A DNA stretch of 64,000 nucleotides, taken from the NCBI GenBank assembly GCA_045837725.1, contig JBEWZL010000210.1:55037-119036 (forward strand), written 5' to 3'. Of this stretch, positions 23,032 to 32,864 are shown piece by piece. The translations under genes were made by a program, and so were the position numbers. The notes under the pieces are model-generated. The model had not been told where the DNA came from. It was given only the letters and a program-made list of their open reading frames with translations, and searched no databases. Origin of the DNA: Vermamoeba vermiformis. Lineage: Eukaryota > Tubulinea > Echinamoebida. Each line of letters begins with the position of its first letter. The stretch's first letter is position 1.

Positions 23032-23462
23032 ATGCCTAGTAAAATATTCATATATCAATACGCAACGAGTGCAGAACTAATGCAGCTATGTGGTACGTAC
23101 TAGCAGGTAGATCCGGTACTGTAATTTTTCTGAACAAAAATCCAAACGCAAGTACCACGATGTCTCTAGTCAAGTTAGCTTTTGCAATACCAAAGACTAT
23201 TTTTAAAATTATTTGCAACCCTATTAATCCTTCTTTTCGTGCGCAGACACCCAATCTGGTCCACATCTGCATTCGCAAGTTCGCGTTCTAGCCTCAGCAC
23301 TTGGTCAAAGGCTTCGGGTGTTGATAGCTTGTTTCGGGTCCCACGGTAATATACATTGCAATATTTTACCTGTCAATCACACTCGTAACAGTTGCTTCTC
23401 CTCGGGAAAAATTGTTGTTACGAGATTGCTGTTTAAAGCACGTAGCGGATTGGTCAGTTTAA
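23032..23462 (+). CDS. Possible small three-exon gene
   Basis: Three segments (23032-23092, 23247-23345, 23392-23462) are joined by GT-AG introns and keep a single frame from ATG to TAA, giving 76 aa. The start reads MPSKIFIYQYATSAELMQLC. The second intron ends with a CGTAAC branch-like site a few bases before its AG. There is no similarity that I recognise. It could be a real small gene or a chance arrangement in the upstream region of the Rieske gene. Confidence 0.3.
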
Positions 23463-23543
23463 CGAAATTTCTCTGCAGATGAAGCCTTTAATTTGAAACG
23501 ATCTTGAAAATCACTAATATCAAGAGTTCACAACGGAGCGGCC

Positions 23544-25120
23544 ATGGATGGTGTTTCAAATCCGTTCTTGCTTGGCGCATTTGGAGCGCTTGTAGCAATG
23601 GCTATGGTAAAAATAATTCAGAATATATGGACAAAGTACTTCTTCGATGCAAGGAACGCTAAAGTCTCGGACTACATCCGTTCTGTGCAACAGAAAATCA
23701 AAGACGACCGAAGAAAAGCAAGTTATTCGCTGCCGATCCCGAAAGGATGGTACAAAGTGTGCTGCTCTAACGATGATAAAGCCTGGCCAAGTCAAGGAAT
23801 ATACAATCTGCGAGAATATTTTGGCTGTATATCGTTCTGAAGACGGAAAGACTGTTGGAGTTCTGGATGCGGACTGTCCTCATTTAGGAGCGAATATGGC
23901 GATCGAAGGAAGAGTCGTAGGCGACTGTTTACAGTGCCCGTTCCATCTGATCGAGTTCGGGGCAGACGGTAAGAAATTTGAACTTGAAATCTGACTTGGA
24001 AACAAACCCGAAACTCCAAAAATTTGTTATTTATCACCCCGAACGCATTTTAATCCCAAATTTATCGAATTAATTCTTGTTTATTACATTAAGACTTTGT
24101 TGCAATGTTTTGGATTCGTCCCCGAGACTTTAAATTTGTTACATTGCTAACCTTTACTACGATCAGGCTCGTGCGCGAAAGTACCATGGACAAAGAGCGT
24201 TCCACCCCAATTAAAAGCAAAGTCATGGCACGTCAGGGAATACTTGGGCTTTATCATGATCTGGTACGACAGCGAGAAAAATCCACCAAGCTTTGAATTG
24301 CCGGATAGTATAAGCGAGCAGATTTCAGACATGTATTTTGTAACGTCTAAAGGTCCGTACTCCGTCAAAATGCATATTCAAGAATTTGCTGAGAACTCCG
24401 CCGACTTCCAACACTTTGGCGCTATCCACAATCAAATGCAAATTCCGTTCACTACATTACGACTGCCCTTTGTAACGTTGAAGCATAATGTCGACTGGAA
24501 GATTGGTCAAGGCTCTAACAGTCATCTACTGAACTTTTACGACACCGCATGGTACGTACTTGATCCACTCGGTGAAACCTTCTAACGAGTTTCTATCTTC
24601 TAGGATTAAGTTATTAGGTAAAGAGTATCCGAGCACTAGTAAGTGTAATTGATGTTACGATCCGATCGCGTTTCCTAATTTGGTAATGACAGAGGCAAGT
24701 GCTACGATAACCATGGTTGGTCCGGCAGCTTTAGCCGTGTTTGAGTTTGACGTGCCTAAAGTGGGCCGTGCTATTGTAGTCATGGCACATACGCCTATTG
24801 ATGCTTTGTGTATGAACGTAGAGTTTTACGCCTATGCTGAAAAAAAGGTTTCGCGCATCATGGCGTGGTATGTACTTTCCGCATTTGCGCTAGCCTATCA
24901 TAGCGTTCTAACAATATGATATTATAATCATAGGTACCTCTTGGGTAACTGGATCGCGCAGTGGAAGAATGACATCTCTATTTGGGAAAATAAGCTATAC
25001 CTGCACAAGCCAAATGTACTTCAAGGCGACGGTCCCGTCAAAAAGTTAAGGCGATGGTTCTTACAGTTTTACCCTAAAAGTTACGCAGCGACTCCTATCA
25101 ACTGCGAAGGGGCGATGTAA
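23544..25120 (+). CDS. Rieske oxygenase, cholesterol 7-desaturase (DAF-36/Neverland) type
   Basis: This is a membrane-linked Rieske non-haem iron oxygenase, the family that makes 7-dehydrosterols. Exons are 23544-23968, 24167-24551, 24604-24638, 24693-24867 and 24934-25120, about 401 aa. An N-terminal hydrophobic helix (LGAFGALVAMAMVKI) precedes GWYKVC. The [2Fe-2S] ligands are CPHLGA and CPFHLIEF. The mononuclear iron site is ENSADFQHFGAIHN. The tail WENKLYLHKP and FLQFYPKSYAA matches this sterol subfamily. The frame slips by one base within 23771-23780, between CCSND and KPGQVKEY. Both sides are conserved, so this is a one-base error, a real mutation or a programmed shift, not an intron. 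AATAAA is at 25143-25148. Confidence 0.88.
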
Positions 25121-25142
25121 AGTCTTCGAATTGTTCATATGT

Positions 25143-25148
25143 AATAAA
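25143..25148 (+). terminator. Polyadenylation signal AATAAA after Rieske gene
   Basis: AATAAA lies 23 nt after the stop of the Rieske oxygenase gene. Use is inferred from position. Confidence 0.5.
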
Positions 25149-25332
25149 GCACTTGTACAGAATGAATCCAATCGAGCTGCCGAGAGACCACAAGCGAATC
25201 AAAATCAATTCTGCCTCTATTTTGTATAACAATAGACATCATTTATTTAAATCTAACAACTACAATAAAACTAAAAGAAAGCGTATCAAGCGCATCCTTT
25301 AAGATCTGGATCGTTGGTACCAATTGAGCAAG

Positions 25333-26772
25333 TTAGTTGCATCTGTATGCAAGTAACTGGAAGTGGTCGTACTTGTACAACGAATTGACTGTCGGGAAGG
25401 CACTGAGACCAAATTTGGATGTGAGTAAGGTCTTTAGCACAAGTGTAGAGGGCTCTTTGTAGCAGCACGCCAAAACAGCGCGCATGGCCTTGTGCAGCTC
25501 GGTGATGTCGCCGAAACGATCTTTGTAATAACATACTTGCAAGACCAGCAACTTTTCCAACTGAAGCAGCTTGAGAATTAAATTCATGAATCGGTCGAAT
25601 TCTCCAGCACCGATTTTTGTCTCAATGCACATGTCCTTGAATTTGGCGAGCATGGCAATAGACGGGGTGTTAGTCTTAATGTGTTTTAGCCACATTTCTA
25701 CCAGTTCGAGCCCCACATTCACCTTCTTCATCGAGTTTTTAACGACAACAAGTACATTGTGATCGGGATGATGAGCACCGCGAGTTGGTGTCAGAGGGTC
25801 AAATTTTGGTCCAACGCTGTTGTTCGTAACACCGCCGCCAATACCATCGTACTCGATTTCATCAAACATATGGAACTCTTTCTTATTGAGTACTGCCGCA
25901 TGAAGGTTCCTAAATAACTCTTGTTCAGGTTGAGAAAACCATTTTGCGGCTTCGTCAAATGCAGCGCCTATTTTTTTTAATGCCATTATTAATCGTATTC
26001 AATTCTACGAAAAAAATTTAAGGCTCACGTACTATAGTTCTTCCAAAGCTTATTTCCCTTCTGGATCTTTCGTTTGCCTGCCATTTCCGGTTTGAATCCC
26101 CACCATTCTGCAATCTTATATGGTATTAAAGAGGCCATGTGGTGTTCGAATAGCTCAGTGCGCGTTTCCTGATTATCGCGGATGGTGTTGAGCTCTGAAT
26201 CCACCCGATTTAATAACTCATTCAGACGACTTTCTATACGTTATATAATTAATAATAGTAGGTTGGCATAAGCGATTACGTTTACTTACTTAATCGTTCG
26301 AGTAATTCTTCGTTCAAAAGCAGCTTTGGATTCGCATCCGAATCCAGATTTGCATCTGAATCCAGATTTGATGTCGAGTTGTCGGCCATTAGTTGTTCAT
26401 AATCAATATTGTTTGATAAGTCCATTACACTGTTTTTTTCGTGGGTTTCCTCTTCCCTAGAGGAATCGCTACGACCTTGCTGCGGAGATCCTGACCAGGC
26501 CGCACCGTTTTGAAGCTAGCAAGACATATTAAATCGGATATAATAAATATTTATGCAAAAAGTTATTGTATACCGCTGGCTTTCTTCTAGGAGCTTCAAG
26601 AATCTTTTCTAGCGGATCTTTTTTGACTGACGAAAAAAATCATTACAGATCTGTTTAACGATAACAAAAACTAGCTATAGATACCTATTACTTTAGCCTT
26701 ATGCTCAATTTGCTTTAAGGCGATGACTTTCTTCGGGGTAATGGGCTGGATCAACTTCGAATTAGGGTTCAT
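25333..26772 (-). CDS. Unknown protein, multi-exon
   Basis: The start is ATG at 26772 (MNPNSKLIQPITPKKV). Short exons then follow: VKKDPLEKILEAPRRKPA, an acidic low-complexity stretch with SDSSREEE, a repeated NLDSDANLDSDAN tract, and helical exons with LLNEELLERL, RLNELLNRVDSEL and MASLIPYKIAEWWGF. The last exon runs from about 25972 (AAFDEAAKWFSQPEQELF) to the stop at 25333, ending LLAYRCN. There is a basic patch (AGKRKIQKGNKLWKNYS) just before the last intron. The C-terminal 200 residues are helical. No family is recognised. A nuclear or cytoskeletal adaptor would fit, but this is a guess. Exon ends are approximate. Confidence 0.6.
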
Positions 26773-27023
26773 CCTTACTTAACGAGTTGTGTGTAGTTAC
26801 TACGTTTACTGCGTAAAAATAATGGAGCCACACAGAAAAGTTGAGAAATAATCAATAACGCTGCAAATACGGAGAAATTTGCATCTTCGCACAACTTTAA
26901 ACAGTTTTCGTTTTAACCTGACAATAGGAACTATTATATTAATTGCATTTTATTTACCATTATCGACTAGCAAGTAAAATTGTACTGGTGTTAATTTCGG
27001 CTTCGTGTTCAGACAGGTCGGAT

Positions 27024-28701
27024 CTAATGCTCACAAAGCGAGAAAGGACGTTCATATACCAGCCCGTTATCCATATCACTTATAAATTTGCGTTCTTTCA
27101 TCAACTCTTCACGATGTTGTTTCGCTGTTTCGAGCGACATCGCCTCACTCGCCTTGTTCGAAATCCGTCGATGTGTCTCGAACAATGTGCCTTCAAACTG
27201 TTTTATCAATTGCAATTTGTACCAATCAAATTGTTGCGGCGGAACAATAGCCGTCGAGATGATAGGCGTGCCAGGGTCTACCAAGAAAAACACCAAAATT
27301 TTTCTCGACCCTGGTTTTGTCGGATCTGCCAGTTTGAAAGCCTCGAGGCTTATGTTGATACAAATTAGGAAATACGATGCACCTGTCCTGCTCCGTGATG
27401 ACTGAACCGACAGGTTGCACTAACGAAGCATCTTCCGCAAGACCGAACAACAACGGCGGACCAATCCGATCATCCTGTGTGTATCCAGGAGCGTCAACAG
27501 ATTTTCTGAACGATAACTTCGATGTCGTGATGTTATCCGTGTGATAGTAATAAATGCCCGTAGCGATAATTCGCTCGTTGTCCATGCCTTCCACGTGCCA
27601 CACGCCACCGTTGTACTCAGGTTTTTCAGGTGTCAAATGAATGTTTGCCATTTTCACGATAACTTGGAGATTTCTTCCACAGAGGTCTACACGGGTCTTA
27701 GGACGTGGTGGCAATGTATAGTTCGGAAGTGGTGGTTGGATCGGGATCCGGTTTGGATCATCTTCTGTTACACCTTCTGGATAGCTCACATCTTCGCACT
27801 TAATTCTGTTCGGGGGTGAGTAGAGAGCCTCCGTCAGGGTCTTATTAAACATCGGAACAAATCGTTCAAAGATGCGTTCTAAAGTGCCGTACAATGCCGC
27901 GTGTTGCTCGGGATGCAAGTTGTTGATGTAGGACCGGATCCGGACCTTGCCTTGATTGTCGACGTCAAATTCAGCTGGCAGCCACTGATATTTCTTAGAA
28001 ATACCGGGTGTATGGCCACTATCGAAATTTGTCCATGATCGGAACCAATTTTTGGATCTGCTGATTAGCGAGCTGAAAAAACCCTTCTTAGCTCGTTCAC
28101 TAGCACCAGAGCCTAAGAAATCTGACCAAGGTTCCGGCCATATGCCCTCCTGAGTTTTTGTCTCACCAATGACGAAGCAGAAGAGAGAAGGATGGACCAG
28201 ATCTAGCACTTGCCCATTGGATCCAGGATGCCAATCCAACTTGGACCTTTCAACGTTCTCGAGCGGATATACGCCTTGAATAAGTTTTTTGCGCAATTCT
28301 TCGGGTATTAAGCCGTCGGCTTGATAGACTCCGTCTGCAGGCGAGGGAATGACCAATCCGTCTTGAAGTCTGGAATAATATTGTTCTAATTCGTCAAAGA
28401 CGTATTTGATAATATCATTTGCTACTCCTGTAGTAAAACAATTATTTAATTTTATCGCGATTTTATTTTGAAATTTAGATTTACCTTCGAGTTGCAACTC
28501 ATTAATCCATCGTTGTTTAATTTCATTATTTTTGATTTTTTCTATCCAATTTTTCTTTTCCCTAATTGCGCTACTAACTGCCATCGCACGAAGTTCGAGC
28601 AAAGTCTTCGGAGGAGATGCGCTACCGTAGGTGCCATTCAAGTCGAAAACAGTTGGAAACCGCTTGTCAAGCTTATCAACGGGTATGTTGTTGTGCTCCA
28701 T
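27024..28701 (-). CDS. DUF4246-family protein
   Basis: Two exons (28701-28485, 28427-27024) give about 539 aa. The DUF4246 core is plain: YQWLPAEFDV, SYINNLHPEQH, CGRNLQVIVKMANIHLTPEK, the HxE motif in GGVWHVEGMDNE, ATGIYYYHTDNIT, CIVFPNLYQHKPRGFQ, and then FFLVDPGTPIIS with VPPQQFDW. The HxE motif and downstream H/R suggest a 2-oxoglutarate/Fe(II)-type double-stranded beta-helix; the reaction is unknown. The family is best known from fungi. One base is extra in a run of five T at 27299-27303, shifting the frame between TRVEK and VFFLVDP; a homopolymer error is likely. The single 57-nt intron is a multiple of three and stop-free. The start is the ATG (MEHNN), since upstream codons in frame are non-ATG. 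Confidence 0.85.
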
Positions 28702-28978
28702 TTGCAATAGAAGTTGAATTTGCCAGCAGGTTTGTGAACCACTATCTTTCTGCCGAAGAAATCTTTCGGAGCGGATGTGAGAGGCCACAAAGCATTTGGC
28801 GGCTTATATAGCTGTCAATGTAATTGAACGGCATTTATTGAGATGAAGGCGGTAGTTTTAAGGCTAATTTTAAGGATGGTATTTCGTAAGATCCCTTTCG
28901 GTTAGGTCTGGAGACGCAACCCGACAAAAAATTTTCAAATAACAAAATAGAGTGAAGCACAACATAAGACATTATAAA

Positions 28979-30620
28979 ATGATGTCTATATTTCAAAAGA
29001 TCAAGGCCCTTCAGAATTCGTACAACAAGTGGTTCATCAATAACTCAGATGTGCTTAGTAAACTCGAGAATGGCCTCAAAACAACATTATTTTTATTCCC
29101 TGGTAGATTCAAAGATTCAGAAGTTCAAGCTGAAACGAGTAAGTCAGAAAATAAGGATCTGATCGCAGATTTATGAGGATTTGATGAATTGCAATCAACC
29201 AACTTTAGAATTTATATTTTATTATCATATCCGTCGAAACTGTAATTAAAAAGATGCGCTTTTTCAACGAACAGATCGTTGTTCGTATTTATTTTTGAAT
29301 TTTAAAAATATTTCGAACAAAATTGCTGATCAACCCTATTTATTTGATCAAAATTTAATATTATCATACTGTTGGCATATTTAAAAATATTAATACTTGT
29401 TATTTCGCAGTGTATTCAAGTATTGGCTTGATCTCATTGTATCACGATTACGTCTTCAGAAAATACGTTCAAACAATCCAAGAAGAAAAATCATCGACAA
29501 ATACAGATTTAATTAAATTAATTCCCGATGCTAAATTAAGAAAAAAGCTTAAAGAATCGAATTACTTCCCGAGAAAGGCAAACAGATTGGCATTACTCGA
29601 ATCAATCATTGAAAACTTCGAGTTATTGATAGAACTAGTCGCAGTATATTCACAAGGCAGTTATTTAGTCGACAGACAGCCGCATAAGAATCCACTCGTT
29701 CATTTTGCCATGAAAAATCTGCATTATCTCGCGATATTTTTTGTCGAAGTTTTAAAGTAAGTCCTAAACCATTAAATATCAATAATAATACTACTAATAT
29801 CGTTTAAAAACTTGGATATTAATTTTTAATATTTTTAGGGCGATTTTACGGTTGATTATGTTGTACAAAAATAACGGATCCATTTTGGCGTTCCATAAAA
29901 TTCCGCCACGTGCGCCACTAAGACCCGAAGAAGAAGCTATCGAGGAAGAGTACGATTTCCTTATATAGTAATATCAAGTAGTGTTACTAACGCTATTTTT
30001 AGGTTGAGACAAATCGGTGATGCAAATCCAAAACGACGAAAAACGCTATTAATGGTCAAAGAACAGCTTGAAGCTAAGCGAGCAAAAGAATTGAAAAGAA
30101 TTCAAGACGAAACTCCGACTAAATCAACGAGCTCAATGATCCTCGGTGAAATTTTGTGGATCTTGCGACCTGTCGTCTATTGTACGTCATTTCAGATACT
30201 TACTAATCACATATTTATACTAATAATATTATATAATAGTGGTGGCATTAGTATTGTTTGGACGTCACTCATGGAAGCCCTGGTGGATCTCACTTTTGAT
30301 CGATATTTATGCCCGCAGGAAGTCACGTAGCGGCAAGACGCTTAACGATCCTGAAAGTGTCGAATTATCGCGTAGAACATTCAATTGGTTATATTATTTG
30401 CTGCGTAGTCCATTTTTTGAAAAATTCTTGGCGAAGAAATCGTCATCGACTTCAATTTTCTCAAAGTTTGCTTCTTTGCCTGTTATCAACGTTGTTTATA
30501 GTAAGTGCTAATTATATTCATATTATAAGTAGTGTTTACTAACGATAATGTATAGTGGCTATTATTGAGTTCTTGCAAGTGTATCGTCAACGATATTTCT
30601 ACACTGCTGGATCTTCGTAA
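28979..30620 (+). CDS. PEX16: Peroxisomal membrane biogenesis protein PEX16
   Basis: PEX16 is an integral membrane protein of ER and peroxisomes that helps insert peroxisomal membrane proteins through PEX3. Six exons (28979-29138, 29411-29756, 29839-29949, 30003-30181, 30240-30500, 30556-30620) give 373 aa, close to the family length. Hallmarks: LFLFPGRFKDSE near residue 45, VDRQPHKNP, the hydrophobic HFAMKNLHYLAIFFVEVLKA, VVYLVALVLFGRHSWKPW, RRTFNWLYYLLRSPFFEKF, and a tail ending YRQRYFYTAGSS. The donor at 29950 (GTACGA) is preferred, because the alternative creates a stop at the junction. AATAAA is at 30645-30650. Confidence 0.93.
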
Positions 30621-30644
30621 GATCTGCACTTGTAACTACGAGTC

Positions 30645-30650
30645 AATAAA
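30645..30650 (+). terminator. Polyadenylation signal AATAAA after PEX16
   Basis: AATAAA lies 25 nt past the PEX16 stop codon. Use is inferred from position. Confidence 0.5.
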
Positions 30651-30837
30651 CTATCCATATCAAATTGTACATATAGTCATCATTCAATATGACATAAAAT
30701 GACTGCAAGCGACATGGCGGTAAGCGCCGTCTGTTCTCGGAAATTTCGCAAAAAAAACGGGCTTGCAACAATCTTCGTCGTGAATATGCTAGTATTTAGT
30801 TTAGACTAAAGGAGAAACACATTTCGTTGCTAAGACA

Positions 30838-32667
30838 ATGAATTTAGAAACCGTGATCTCCGCTATCAAAATTCCAGAGGATAAAATTCTGAATGTCTAC
30901 GTCACAGTAAGCAATATATGGCGATAAATTAAATATATAATTACACATTTAATTGTCGATAGGGTTCTAGGGTTTATGGAACGAATGACGCGAATTCCGA
31001 TTGGTAATAATTAATTCAAAAATTTTAACAAATTGTGACGTTAGATTGGTCAAATATTCTGCTATAACGAATTATATATCACGATTTTAATTTTAAAAAT
31101 ATTTAGGGATTTTTTTGTAATTGTTGAAGACGATGCTGATCTGCAGAGCGGTTGGGAGCTTCAAGAAGTCGGTGACGTGAATGCAGGCATTGCTAAAATT
31201 AGTCATTTCGTCGATATTATATTGAATAGAGATCAGAATTTGCAAGTAAGTCTTTTTCAGTTTGGATCAAGCATCACTAACATTCCTGTAGGCGATCTGT
31301 TGTTTATTCGTACCACAAGAGTTTATATGGTTAGAAAAGGCTAAAAATCTACATGAACGATATAAAGTGCAAAAATATAGTCTAAAGCAATCGATATTAA
31401 GCAAGGCTTGCTCGTGTTTTCATCGGTAAGATCCAGCCGCAAAATTTATTTTCAATGAATACTAATATAATGGCGTTTTTAGGGCAGAATGGTACTGCAA
31501 CGAAGCTGAAAAAATAGAAAATGAAACCGAAAAGGCTAAATTGAGCAGAAAATCGAAGAAAATGATATTTCATTGCTTGCGGTAAGATCTCGATCTCAAC
31601 AACACTCGTGGTTACTAATAATATTGTTATAGATACCTCCATTTAGGTTTGCAATTATTTGATACTGGCAAAATTTACGATTTTAAAGTCGCCAATCATT
31701 ACTGGAGCGAGATCCAGCAAATTGATAGCGTCAAATGGATCGACTACGAAGTACGTGCCTTAAATTTCAATATAAGTAATCTAACACTATGATTTTACAG
31801 AAAGTATATAGACCGATTTACTTAGAGCTATTACATAAGCTACCACGACATATCGATCAAATGGTCGAGGGTTTTAGTTCAGATCCGTTACTGACTGAAA
31901 TGTGGCGCTTAACTCACTTGCCGATCATACAGCAAGGCTATCAATTATCAATAGTAAATCATTGTCAAGAAATCGCTCGGCACGTAGCGCCTTACGAAGG
32001 TACAACTTTAGCCAGTATTTTTCAAGCGACTTGAATTATCTTGTTTATTACTGGAAGTGTAACATTTAATATAATTATATTTCACTGTTTGTTTAATACT
32101 ATTTTCAAGTAATACGATGCACTATAAAATGCTATACATCGGTTTTACATTTGCACCACGAATTTTTTCAATCGAATATTAATTGTTTTTGTTATTATTG
32201 CAGATAAAAAAGTATCGATGTTAGAAGCGATTGAAAAAGAATTCCCGCAAGTATTGGAACTGTACAAAGAGACATTTGACAAGCACATCCAACTCTGCGA
32301 AGACATTCAGAAGAATTACAACGAATTATTGAAGAAAATGCTTGAATCGATCAATAACAAGAATAATGATAGTAATAGTGGTGATAATAAGAAGAACAAT
32401 ACGTCAATTAGGAACGGATCTGACTTCGTCAAAGCGTTTTGGAAAGTAGCGCATGAAGATCAATATTCAAAGTGCCTATTGAATATGAACAAGTTCTTCG
32501 TGCAAAAATTGAACGAAGAAAGCATTACGAGCTATATTAAGGACAGTTCTATTCATAGCATCGAAGTGCCACTTAGATCTGTTCTTTTATTTTTCGAAGC
32601 TTCGCCGCGGACCACATTTGATGTTACTTGGAACCATAAATATAGTACTAATGATAACAATAAATAA
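30838..32667 (+). CDS. Minimal nucleotidyltransferase-like protein
   Basis: Eight exons (30838-30906, 30963-31003, 31107-31245, 31292-31425, 31483-31581, 31633-31750, 31801-31999, 32204-32667) encode 420 aa. Residues 24-45 carry the nucleotidyltransferase-fold signature GSRVYGT, then SDWDFFVIVED, with the D-x-D metal-binding pair. Two long helical regions follow, including LHLGLQLFDTGKIYDFKVAN and KVYRPIYLELLHKLP, as in predicted nucleotidyltransferases that have a C-terminal helical domain. The last exon adds a 155-residue tail with a heptad region and an N-rich stretch. Without that splice the frame would stop at 32032-32034. Candidate roles are nucleotidylation of RNA or protein; the substrate is unknown. 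Confidence 0.7.
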
Positions 32668-32864
32668 ACGAAACAGCTTGATTTTCGCGAATTTCTTGCT
32701 GAGCTAGCAGGAAATAAATAGTAATAATCGCGATTTCTTTTTATGTCGAAGAGAAAAAGACTTTTTATGGGCTTCATATTTGAATATCGCTTCGTTTTCA
32801 ACTCCGGAGATTAGTAGAGGGTTTTTTACATACAAAGTTTTAATCCGATACACTATCGAGCGTA

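Noticed and set aside
23759-23783. A 25-nt GT-AG intron in the Rieske gene
   Set aside because: It would remove VCCSND, which aligns with the conserved start of the Rieske domain, so a one-base slip is the better explanation.
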